Positions 1-6,848 of a DNA stretch of 36,234 bases are shown here, piece after piece; within the stretch, counting starts at the first letter, position 1, and every line of letters starts with the position of its first letter. The DNA lies in NCBI GenBank assembly GCA_020723165.1, contig DYJK01000026.1, forward strand, positions 1-36,234, in the 5' to 3' direction. The translations under genes and the position numbers were made by a program. The notes under the pieces are model-generated. The model made no database searches. It saw only the letters and a list, made by a program, of their open reading frames with translations, and was not told where the DNA came from. The DNA comes from Melioribacter roseus (GTDB taxonomy: Bacteria; Bacteroidota; Ignavibacteria; Ignavibacteriales; Melioribacteraceae).

Positions 1-818
1 AAGATGGAAAACTCATTCTCAACCTAAAACATCCGAGCGGCGTTACATATTTAGATTTCGGTCCCGATGGAAATTACATTGCTTCCGCTGCTTATGATTC
101 AAAAGTCAGACTTTGGAAATTACCGGAAGGAACATTAGTAAAAGAGTTTGCCGGTCACAAAGGCACCGTTTGGTCGGTCTGTTTTAGCCCGGATGGAAAA
201 ACCGTTGCAAGCAGCGGAGATGATACATCAATAAAATTATGGGATATCGAAAGCGGTGAGTTGAAAAATACTTTGTCCGGTCACACGCTCACAGTTTGGG
301 ATATAAAGTTCAATACCGATAATAAAATATTGGCAAGCAGTAGTTTTGATAATACAATTAAGATATGGAATATCCCCGATGGGAAATTATTACGTACACT
401 TGCTGGGCACTCTGAAGCCGTTGTTGCTTTAGCATTCAGTCATAATGGGAAAAAATTAGCAAGTACAAGCGATGACCAGGCAATTAAGATATGGAATACC
501 GGTGATTGGAGTTTAATGCATACATTGGAAGTTCCCGAACATATCCAGGCGGCTGACTTCTCGCCGGATGACAAGTTATTACTGACCGGTGGAAGGGATA
601 AACCAACTATAGGAGAATTCTTACAAAACTTTTTAGGTGACTCTGAACTTAACAAGGGAGTTTCAATGCGTCTCTGGAATGTTGAATCCGGTAAACTTCT
701 CCAAACATTTTCACAACATTCAAATGATGTAAATGATGTAGCATTTTGTGGCGATGGTAAATGGATAGCAGCCGGAAGTTCCGATAAGACTGTTTCTCTA
801 TGGCAATTAAAAAGGTAA
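1..818 (+). CDS. WD40-repeat protein, 3' part (5' end outside window)
   Basis: The reading frame is open from base 3 to the TAA at 816-818, so the gene begins before the window; an internal TTG at 261 is not a credible start. At least six WD40 blades are visible. Each ends in a Trp-x strand (RLWKLPEG, KLWDIESG, KIWNIPDG, KIWNTGDW, RLWNVESG, SLWQLKR) and has an upstream GH/SPDGK turn. Blade five carries a longer loop around DKPTIGEFLQNFLGDSE. WD40 propellers are protein-interaction scaffolds; no enzymatic domain is visible and the N-terminus, which would define the protein, is missing. The stop codon falls inside a GTAAtCCAGATTCCCA stretch resembling the start of the double-hairpin repeat just downstream, so repeat DNA may have shaped the C-terminus. 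The family call is secure; the cellular role is unknown. Confidence 0.9.
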   Translation, partial: DGKLILNLKHPSGVTYLDFGPDGNYIASAAYDSKVRLWKLPEGTLVKEFAGHKGTVWSVCFSPDGKTVASSGDDTSIKLWDIESGELKNTLSGHTLTVWDIKFNTDNKILASSSFDNTIKIWNIPDGKLLRTLAGHSEAVVALAFSHNGKKLASTSDDQAIKIWNTGDWSLMHTLEVPEHIQAADFSPDDKLLLTGGRDKPTIGEFLQNFLGDSELNKGVSMRLWNVESGKLLQTFSQHSNDVNDVAFCGDGKWIAAGSSDKTVSLWQLKR

Positions 819-1223
819 TCCAGATTCCCAACAGCAAAGTAACTCAGATTTCCAATCTGAGTTTATAAAAGAGCAGATTAAAAATCTGCTCTACTATTAA
901 ACTTATTTATTCATTGACAAAATGAATTGCTTATTTAATTTTATCCCAACTTCTTAAGGCGTATCCTTTGATATCGCAAATTGCGATTTCATGTGAAAGC
1001 TTTAACAGAACTAAACTTCGCGTTCTCAACTTTTAATCTGTTTACTGAACAAATTGATTGACAAAGCTAAATCCCTTTACTAAATTTCTCATAAGAGTGA
1101 TGGGTATTGCGTCCTTCCATTATATCAGAAGGATCAATTAAGTATTGCACTGTTACAAGCGTAAGTTGCAAACCTTAATTTGACGATTGAAAATTATTAT
1201 TAACCATATAAAACTCTACTACT
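819..1223. other. 405-bp intergenic region with repeat and possible promoter
   Basis: The first ~80 bp hold the double-hairpin repeat (839-897). The remainder is AT-rich and shows no convincing small gene or structural RNA. A TTGACA at 1058-1063, a 17-bp spacer and TAAATT at 1081-1086 form a plausible sigma70-like promoter for the nuclease/channel pair, leaving a ~130-nt leader. A short palindrome (ATCGCAAATTGCGAT, 973-987) could be an operator. These assignments are weak, because FCB bacteria often use a different promoter consensus. Confidence 0.4.
839..897. repeat. Double-hairpin intergenic repeat, copy 1
   Basis: Two adjacent palindromes. The first is AACTCAGATT/AATCTGAGTT around 841-863. 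The second is AGAGCAGATT-aaa-AATCTGCTCT at 870-892. The same composite in the same orientation recurs at 2806-2864 and, degenerate, at 3300-3359. A fragment resembling its first few bases (taatCCAGATTCCCA) also lies at 816-830. It looks like a REP/MITE-type dispersed repeat. It could also act as a transcription terminator for the WD40 gene. Confidence 0.8.
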
Positions 1224-2006
1224 ATGTTAACAAAAAGTAAACTGCGACAACTCCTCGCCTCTCTAAAAGAATACCACAGACAGTACCTCAAAAAGTTTAA
1301 TCCTGATCTAGATGAATCTGGGACGCGATTAATGGTTAACTCTTTTCTGACAGACGTGCTAGGATTTGCACCAATAGAAGAAGTTAAGACAGAATATATG
1401 ATTCGAGGAACCTATGCCGACTATGTTGTTAAATTAAAACAAGTGCAATATTTCTTAGTTGAAGTCAAAGCGCTTGGTATTGAACTTTCTGAAAAACATC
1501 TACGACAAGCGGTTAATTATGGGGCCAACGAAGGCATTGAATGGGTTTTGTTAACCAATGGTAAACGTTTTGACTTTTATAAGATTCTTTTTAAAAAACC
1601 AATAGAGGAAAGAAAAGTATTTTCTATAGACTTGGGCGACCAGTCAAAACTAAAAGAGCACCTAGAAAAAATCCAATTTTTACACAGACTTTCAGTTGCA
1701 GCCAAAGGACTTGATTTGCTATGGAATAAATGCATTGCATTAGATCCAACAACCATTGCCGGGCTGCTTCACAACAAACCTATTCTCAATTTTATCAAAC
1801 GTGCTTTAAAAAAGAAATACAAACATAAGTTTACTGATGAAGAAATTGGAGGTTCTCTCAATAGAATTATTTACGAGGCTATTCAGATTGAAAACGTAAA
1901 GCAAACGACCATTAGAAAAAGAAAAGATAAAAGAAAAGACATAAACAAAAACCCGATTGAAAAACAACCAGAGAAGATTATTATACCCCTAACTCTTGAG
2001 AGATAG
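1224..2006 (+). CDS. Orphan type I restriction HsdR N-terminal-like nuclease
   Basis: This 260-residue protein resembles the stand-alone HSDR_N/PD-(D/E)XK nuclease domain. Visible catalytic pattern: Glu31 in a helix (DESGTRLMVNSFL), Asp66 in YADYVV, Glu80-Val-Lys82 in FLVEVKALG, then Gln95-x3-Tyr99 in QAVNYG, the usual HsdR order. No helicase motor follows and no HsdM or HsdS lies nearby, so it is not a normal type I restriction system. The C-terminus (about 190-260) is lysine/arginine-rich (IRKRKDKRKDINKN) and may bind nucleic acid. Its 3' end touches the K+ channel gene; the channel's ATG is 14 bp after the stop. Double-hairpin repeats lie on both sides of the pair. A DNA-cleaving or DNA-sensing role is inferred from the motif. 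ATG start; no clear ribosome-binding site. Confidence 0.75.
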   Translation: MLTKSKLRQLLASLKEYHRQYLKKFNPDLDESGTRLMVNSFLTDVLGFAPIEEVKTEYMIRGTYADYVVKLKQVQYFLVEVKALGIELSEKHLRQAVNYGANEGIEWVLLTNGKRFDFYKILFKKPIEERKVFSIDLGDQSKLKEHLEKIQFLHRLSVAAKGLDLLWNKCIALDPTTIAGLLHNKPILNFIKRALKKKYKHKFTDEEIGGSLNRIIYEAIQIENVKQTTIRKRKDKRKDINKNPIEKQPEKIIIPLTLER

Positions 2007-2019
2007 CCCGGTTCGTGGG

Positions 2020-2670
2020 ATGGCTGATACAAAAGAAAATAAATTAGGATTTTTAAACTTACTTGTTCTTGTATTATCCATTTATGTTTTAGCTGTATTA
2101 CTAGTTGATACGCTATTCGAACTACCAACCGAAATTTCGCGGCTTTTATATTATACTGATAACATAATTTGTGCAGTCTTTCTCTACGACTTTTGTATTC
2201 GTTTTTACAGAGCGGAAAGTAAATGGAAGTTTATTCGCTGGGGTTGGATCGACCTTCTTTCTAGCATACCAGCAATAGATTATTTGAGGGTGGGACGAAC
2301 GTTTCGTTTAATTCGTTTACTGAGACTACTAAGAGCATTTCGTTCTACAAAACTTCTGATAAATTACATTTTCCGTAACCGTGCACAAGGTGCATTTTCA
2401 ACCGCTTCTATCATTGCTATTCTTCTTATTATTTTTTCATCAATTGCAATTTTACAAGTGGAAGACGATCCCAGCAGTAACATAAAAACTGCTGAAGATG
2501 CAATATGGTGGGCATATGTAACTATTACTACGGTTGGCTATGGAGACAAATATCCAATAACAACAGAGGGGCGAATAATTGCTGGCATTTTAATGACTGC
2601 GGGTGTTGGACTTTTTGGAACATTTACTGCATTTGTTGCATCTTGGTTTGTTTCAAATAAAAAAGAATAA
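2020..2670 (+). CDS. Voltage-gated-type potassium channel (ion transporter family)
   Basis: Six-transmembrane Kv-type channel of 216 residues. S1 is about 11-32 and S2/S3 about 45-88. S4 carries seven arginines exactly three residues apart (Arg90, 93, 96, 99, 102, 105, 108). The pore helix is followed by the selectivity filter TTVGYGDKYP (171-179) and S6 (about 184-211). There is no cyclic-nucleotide or RCK domain. The frame is open back to a TTG at 1996 that would overlap the nuclease gene by 11 bp; I prefer the ATG at 2020. It should form a tetrameric K+-selective channel in the inner membrane. Pairing with an orphan restriction-type nuclease is not explained by housekeeping K+ homeostasis and suggests a membrane effector, though this is inference. 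A small hairpin (ACTACC-GGTAGT, 2693-2709) follows the gene. Confidence 0.88.
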   Translation: MADTKENKLGFLNLLVLVLSIYVLAVLLVDTLFELPTEISRLLYYTDNIICAVFLYDFCIRFYRAESKWKFIRWGWIDLLSSIPAIDYLRVGRTFRLIRLLRLLRAFRSTKLLINYIFRNRAQGAFSTASIIAILLIIFSSIAILQVEDDPSSNIKTAEDAIWWAYVTITTVGYGDKYPITTEGRIIAGILMTAGVGLFGTFTAFVASWFVSNKKE

Positions 2671-2805
2671 AAGTACATGGACTTAACAGAAAACTACCTC
2701 CTGGGTAGTATATACAGATAAATAAACTCTTTCTTAGCTGCTCTAATCATATGTTACAAATAAAATGATTCCGTTAAGGCAATACATTGAGTGCTGATTT
2801 ATTAT

Positions 2806-2864
2806 GTAACCCAGATTCCCAATCTGAGTTTATAATAGAGCAGATTAAAAATCTGCTCTATTAC
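2806..2864. repeat. Double-hairpin intergenic repeat, copy 2
   Basis: Almost the same as copy 1: GTAACCCAGATTCCCAATCT followed by GAGTTTA, then TAGAGCAGATT-aaa-AATCTGCTCTA (2836-2860). Same orientation as copy 1, 1,967 bp further on. It lies between the convergent K+ channel and arfB genes. The second palindrome followed by ATTACTTTTAT could serve as a bidirectional terminator. Confidence 0.8.
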
Positions 2865-2875
2865 TTTTATCATGA

Positions 2876-3289
2876 CTAATTTAAATACCTTCTCATTTTT
2901 TTCTTTTCGCTCAGCCTTCTCTTTACTTCAATTCTTTTTTGATTTGACGCTGCCGTTGGATTTGTTCCAATTCTACGTTTGACCTTCTGAGAAGATTTAT
3001 CAATTAACACAATTAATCTTGCAATAGCATCCTGGCGATTTTTCTCTTGAGTCCTAAATCGGTTGGCCTCAATAACCAGTACTCCCTCCTTAGTTACCCT
3101 TCTTCCGCCGATAGCCATTAATTTTGATTTCATATAATCGGTAAGTGATACCGAAGCTGTAATATCAAACCGCAATTGAACTGCTGTTGAAACCTTATTT
3201 ACATTCTGTCCGCCCGGTCCCGAAGAACGAACAAACTTGAATGTTAACTCACTCTGCTTAATTGTAATATTTTTATTAATCCTAATCAT
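2876..3289 (-). CDS. arfB: Alternative ribosome-rescue peptidyl-tRNA hydrolase ArfB
   Basis: A 137-residue member of the YaeJ/ArfB class of release-factor-like proteins. The catalytic GGQ motif is at residues 26-28 within SSGPGGQNVNKVSTAVQLRF, and no codon-recognition domain is present. The tail (about 100-137) is rich in Lys/Arg (KVKRRIGTNPTAASNQKR), as expected for insertion into an empty mRNA channel. ArfB hydrolyses peptidyl-tRNA on ribosomes stalled on mRNA without a stop codon, using GGQ for water placement. Length matches the family. It reads toward the K+ channel gene; double-hairpin repeats lie on both sides. ATG start at 3289. Confidence 0.93.
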   Translation of the reverse strand: MIRINKNITIKQSELTFKFVRSSGPGGQNVNKVSTAVQLRFDITASVSLTDYMKSKLMAIGGRRVTKEGVLVIEANRFRTQEKNRQDAIARLIVLIDKSSQKVKRRIGTNPTAASNQKRIEVKRRLSEKKKMRRYLN

Positions 3290-3299
3290 AATTCCAATT

Positions 3300-3359
3300 G
3301 TAACTGCAGATTTTCAATCTGCTGTATTTTAAAGAGACGATTAAATAAACATGCTCTAC
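3300..3359. repeat. Double-hairpin intergenic repeat, degenerate copy 3
   Basis: First half: GTAACTGCAGATTTTCAATC then TGCTGTA, with the stem GCAGATT-ttc-AATCTGC at 3306-3322. The second half (AGAGACGATT...ATGCTCTAC, 3333-3359) keeps the outer arms of the AGAGCAGATT palindrome but has lost internal pairing. Same orientation as copies 1 and 2. It fills the gap between arfB and trhO. Confidence 0.65.
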
Positions 3360-3366
3360 CGTTTTT

Positions 3367-4251
3367 TTACCCATGCACTCTACTTCTTTTGTTTGAAGAA
3401 TTGCGGCATAGATCGGAGCAGCAATATTCATTTTTAATTTTACATTCTTCGCAAGTGACAAGCAATTTATCGCAATCTTGATTGTGACAATTTATATAAT
3501 ATGAAGTTGGTTTTCCGCAGTAATAACATTTACCAATATGTTTTATTTCCTCCTTCGTGTTAGGGGTAACAATTCTTCTTTCATCAAACACAAATACAGA
3601 TCCCTCCCAGTATTTATCGGGATGCTGTGTTATGTAATTCCAGATACCGCCGTTCATTTGGTAAACATCCTTGAAACCTTTTTGCACTAGATATGCAGAT
3701 GCCTTTTCGCATCTTATTCCACCGGTGCAGTATGTTACAATTGTTTTATCTTTATAGGGTTCAAGTTCTTCAGTAACTTTAGGCCAGTCGCGGAAAGTAT
3801 CCATTTGTGGAGTAATTGCATTTTTAAACTTACCAATGTCGCTTTCATAATCATTACGCGTATCAATAATTACAAAATCTTTCCCGGTTTCATAAAAACT
3901 ATTTAGTTCTTCAGGTTTCAACCGTCTTGCTGTTTTAGAAAGATCAACTTCACCAAAACATGCATTGACAATTTCATTTTTAACGCGCACGTGAATTTTT
4001 TTAAAAGCATGTTCGTTGTGCTGATCCTCTTTAAACCAGGTATCGGCAAATTCCGGGTACCTTTGTATTTCGTTTTTATATTTCAAAATATTCACCACTG
4101 TACCGGAAACAGTAGCGTTAATACCTTCGTATGAAATCCATACTCTGCCGAGGATATCATTCTCAGAGCAAAATTTCAGGTGTTCCTTTCGAAAAACCTC
4201 CGGGTCGGCAAACTGTACATATTTATAAAATAGAAGTACTCTGTAATTCAT
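3367..4251 (-). CDS. trhO: tRNA uridine(34) hydroxylase (rhodanese-type TrhO/YceA)
   Basis: A 294-residue protein with the TrhO layout: N-terminal acylphosphatase-like domain (about 1-95), then a rhodanese domain (about 120-215) with active-site Cys175 in VTYCTGGIRCEKA and a second Cys181. The C-terminus (240-282) carries nine cysteines (CYYCGKPTSYY, CHNQDC, CEEC, CCSDLC) and probably binds zinc. TrhO performs oxygen-dependent hydroxylation of U34 in the tRNA anticodon, giving 5-hydroxyuridine, the precursor of cmo5U/mo5U. Codirectional with arfB but separated by 77 bp of repeat DNA. Divergent from the SpoIID operon. The ATG at 4251 fits the family start (MNYRVLLFYKY). Confidence 0.92.
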   Translation of the reverse strand: MNYRVLLFYKYVQFADPEVFRKEHLKFCSENDILGRVWISYEGINATVSGTVVNILKYKNEIQRYPEFADTWFKEDQHNEHAFKKIHVRVKNEIVNACFGEVDLSKTARRLKPEELNSFYETGKDFVIIDTRNDYESDIGKFKNAITPQMDTFRDWPKVTEELEPYKDKTIVTYCTGGIRCEKASAYLVQKGFKDVYQMNGGIWNYITQHPDKYWEGSVFVFDERRIVTPNTKEEIKHIGKCYYCGKPTSYYINCHNQDCDKLLVTCEECKIKNEYCCSDLCRNSSNKRSRVHG

Positions 4252-4273
4252 AAATCTTCATAATTTTGTTTAT

Positions 4274-4281
4274 CAAAGATA
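4274..4281 (-). promoter_or_regulatory. Possible Bacteroidota-type -7 element for trhO
   Basis: On the minus strand TATCTTTG matches the TAnnTTTG consensus of Bacteroidota sigma-A promoters and sits 22 bp before the trhO ATG. No TTG was found at the expected -33 distance, so support is partial. Confidence 0.35.
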
Positions 4282-4398
4282 AGAAATCCTATTTTATACG
4301 GAAAATTCTCTCTACTAATTAATAAAGGGGTTTCTTCTGCCTACCTATTCTCTGACATCGTTCTTATATTTCGAACCGGATAATAAAATGTTGGAAAG

Positions 4399-5733
4399 AT
4401 GACCGAACCGCAAATATCCATAGGAATACTCAGCAGCAGCGAAATAAGATTCGAACTCTACGGTGAATTTACAAGCACGGGTTTGAAGAATAAACTGAGC
4501 GGAAGATATAATGCCAAACTTGATGAGGGTATAATAAAAATTTACCAGGATTCCACATTGGTGATGGGTTCAGACGAAATAAACTTTACGCCGAATGATT
4601 TTGAAATTGAATCATTCCTTCTACGTGATGTAATAATCGGTAAAAATTTTCATTGGGAAAAGAAAGAGAACCAAAGATTTCGCGGCAGTTTAAAATTTAT
4701 ACGCGAAGAAGGTAAAATAACCGCTGTTAATATCATCTCTTTAGAAGAATATTTAACCAGTGTTATTTCGTCGGAGATGAGTCCAAACAGTTCTACTGAA
4801 CTGTTAAAAGCACATGCAATCGTTTCAAGAGGATGGTTACTTTCCCAACTTGAAAAGATCAGGCCCAAAACAAAAACGGTTTCAAACAACGAAATCAAAA
4901 GTGAAAACGAATTGATCCGCTGGTACGACCATGAAGATCATACTAATTATGATTTCTGTGCAGATGATCACTGCCAGCGTTATCAAGGGGTTACTAAAAT
5001 TATCAGCGACAGTGCAAACAACGCTGTTAGATCCACAGAAGGGTTGGTATTGATTTATGATAATAAAATTTGCGACACACGTTATTCAAAATGCTGCGGC
5101 GGAATTACCGAGTCATTTGAAAATGTTTGGGAACCGGTTAGACACAGCTATCTCTCGCAAATTGTTGATTATAAATTTGAGCTCGATGGTATCGATTACG
5201 ATTTAACAAAAGAGAACAATGCCGGGCGATGGATAAAATCGAATCCGCATGCTTACTGCAACACCGATGATCCGAGAATCCTTTCACAAATACTTGTTGA
5301 TTTTGACCAATCAACACAAAACTTTTTCCGGTGGCAGACAGAATTTACCCAGGAAGAATTATCCGCAATAATTAAATCAAAAAGCGGAATTGATTTTGGA
5401 GAGATAAAAGATCTTATCCCGGTAGAGAGAGGTTATTCGGGAAGAATAAAAAAATTAAAAATCATCGGGACAAAAAAGGAACTGGTAATCGGTAAAGAAC
5501 TTGAGATAAGAAGAACTCTTTCCAAATCACATTTGTATAGCTCGTGCTTCATTGTGAAAAAAGAAAACTTTGTAAATAATATTCCACAGAAAATCATTCT
5601 ACAAGGCGCCGGGTGGGGACACGGAGTCGGGCTTTGCCAGATAGGTGCGGCTGTTATGGGTGAAATCGGTTACGGATTTGACGAGATACTGGTTCATTAC
5701 TTCAAGGGCGCACAAATTCAAAAAATCTATTGA
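4399..5733 (+). CDS. SpoIID/LytB-domain peptidoglycan-processing protein
   Basis: A 444-residue protein with the SpoIID/LytB signature: the entry segment SLEEYLTSVISSEMSP (about 114-129) followed by KAHAIVSRGWLL, the central CQRYQGV and CCGGITESFENVW motifs, and the C-terminal GAGWGHGVGLCQIGA (about 403-418). SpoIID proteins are lytic transglycosylases that cut glycan strands stripped of stem peptides; related LytB proteins enhance amidases. No signal peptide or membrane segment is visible from the ATG at 4399, which is odd for a wall enzyme, and an intracellular or murein-recycling role cannot be excluded. First gene of a tight operon: its TGA overlaps the ATG of the glycosyltransferase by one base (TGATG). 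Confidence 0.88.
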   Translation: MTEPQISIGILSSSEIRFELYGEFTSTGLKNKLSGRYNAKLDEGIIKIYQDSTLVMGSDEINFTPNDFEIESFLLRDVIIGKNFHWEKKENQRFRGSLKFIREEGKITAVNIISLEEYLTSVISSEMSPNSSTELLKAHAIVSRGWLLSQLEKIRPKTKTVSNNEIKSENELIRWYDHEDHTNYDFCADDHCQRYQGVTKIISDSANNAVRSTEGLVLIYDNKICDTRYSKCCGGITESFENVWEPVRHSYLSQIVDYKFELDGIDYDLTKENNAGRWIKSNPHAYCNTDDPRILSQILVDFDQSTQNFFRWQTEFTQEELSAIIKSKSGIDFGEIKDLIPVERGYSGRIKKLKIIGTKKELVIGKELEIRRTLSKSHLYSSCFIVKKENFVNNIPQKIILQGAGWGHGVGLCQIGAAVMGEIGYGFDEILVHYFKGAQIQKIY

Positions 5734-6848
5734 TGAAAATTCTTATTACATGTTTATCAAGAAGCTGGGGCGGCATGGAAATGTATACCTTGCTCACAGC
5801 CGTTCAGCTTAGAAAACGAAACTATAATGTAGAGATTCTCTGCTATCCCCGATCATGTTTTCACAAAGAAGCAGAGAACGAAAATTTTAGAATCATTATA
5901 TCGGCTTTCAAAAATTATTTTCACCCGGTTGAAGTAATTTCTTTTGCCAAACAAATCAAAAGAAATAATTATGATATAATTCATTCAGGCGGCTCGCAAG
6001 ATCTCTGGCTGGTTGTACCGGCATTAAAAATCTCCGGCATCAAAATACCTTTAATTTTATCTAAACATGTCGGCTCATTCATAAAGAAGAAAGATATTTT
6101 TCATAGATCGATTTACAGACGTGTCACTTATGCTTTAGCTATTAGTAACGTAATCAAAAAGAACTTAGTTGATACCACACCATTACGTGAAGAAAAAATC
6201 TTGCTTCTTCATAACGGGATTGATACTAAAAAATTCGACCCGGGAAAAGTTGACAGATCAAAAGTTAGAAATGAATTCAACATTACAGAAAATGAATTAC
6301 TGATTGGAATGATGGCGCGGTTCAGTTCCGGCAAAGGTCACGAGGAATTTCTACAAGCGGCTCATCACTTACTAGCCAAGCACAATAATATTCGTTTTAT
6401 GATTGTCGGTGAACCGAGCATAGGCGAAGATAATTATGCCGCCGAGATAAAAACCCTTGTGACAAATCTTGGAATAATTGATAAAATTATTTTTACCGGA
6501 TTCCGTAAAGACACTCCAAATATTTTGGCTGCGCTCGATATTTTTGTTTTTCCGTCTCATGCAGAAGCATTCGGATTGGCACTTGTCGAAGCGATGAGCA
6601 TGGGTAAACCTTCCGTATGTTCAAATTCAGATGGTGTTCTCGATATTGCAGTTGACGGAGTTACTTCTTATCTATTTCAAAAACAGAACTGGCAATCTCT
6701 CGCGGATAAATTAGAACTTTTGATAAGCTCACCTGAAAAAAGATATGAGTTTGGAAGTGCGGCAAGAAATCGAGCGAAAGAAATGTTTGATATTGAAATT
6801 TTTACAGATAAGCTAATTAATATTTACAAACAAGCAAAAAACAAATGA
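5733..6848 (+). CDS. Glycosyltransferase family 4 (GT-B fold)
   Basis: A 371-residue GT-B enzyme with the N-terminal acceptor domain starting MKILITCLSRSWGGMEMYT, linker HNGIDTKKFDP (160-170) and a C-terminal donor domain (about 185-371). The EX7E motif is E278AFGLALVE286. These are marks of retaining GT4 transferases using a nucleotide-sugar donor. Acceptor and sugar cannot be read from sequence. No transmembrane segment, so cytoplasmic or membrane-peripheral. I take the ATG at 5733 rather than the in-frame TTG at 5730. The stop overlaps the next gene as ATGA (6845-6848), which argues for translational coupling. Neighbours suggest an envelope polysaccharide or lipid glycoside role. Confidence 0.92.
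   Translation: MKILITCLSRSWGGMEMYTLLTAVQLRKRNYNVEILCYPRSCFHKEAENENFRIIISAFKNYFHPVEVISFAKQIKRNNYDIIHSGGSQDLWLVVPALKISGIKIPLILSKHVGSFIKKKDIFHRSIYRRVTYALAISNVIKKNLVDTTPLREEKILLLHNGIDTKKFDPGKVDRSKVRNEFNITENELLIGMMARFSSGKGHEEFLQAAHHLLAKHNNIRFMIVGEPSIGEDNYAAEIKTLVTNLGIIDKIIFTGFRKDTPNILAALDIFVFPSHAEAFGLALVEAMSMGKPSVCSNSDGVLDIAVDGVTSYLFQKQNWQSLADKLELLISSPEKRYEFGSAARNRAKEMFDIEIFTDKLINIYKQAKNK

Noticed and set aside
1996-2019. TTG start extending the K+ channel upstream by eight codons
   Set aside because: It overlaps the nuclease gene and adds a Pro/Arg-rich segment; the ATG at 2020 directly precedes the first hydrophilic residues and S1.
839-3359. CRISPR array
   Set aside because: Repeats are ~60 bp, palindromic and 0.5-2 kb apart with genes between; no regular spacers and no cas genes.
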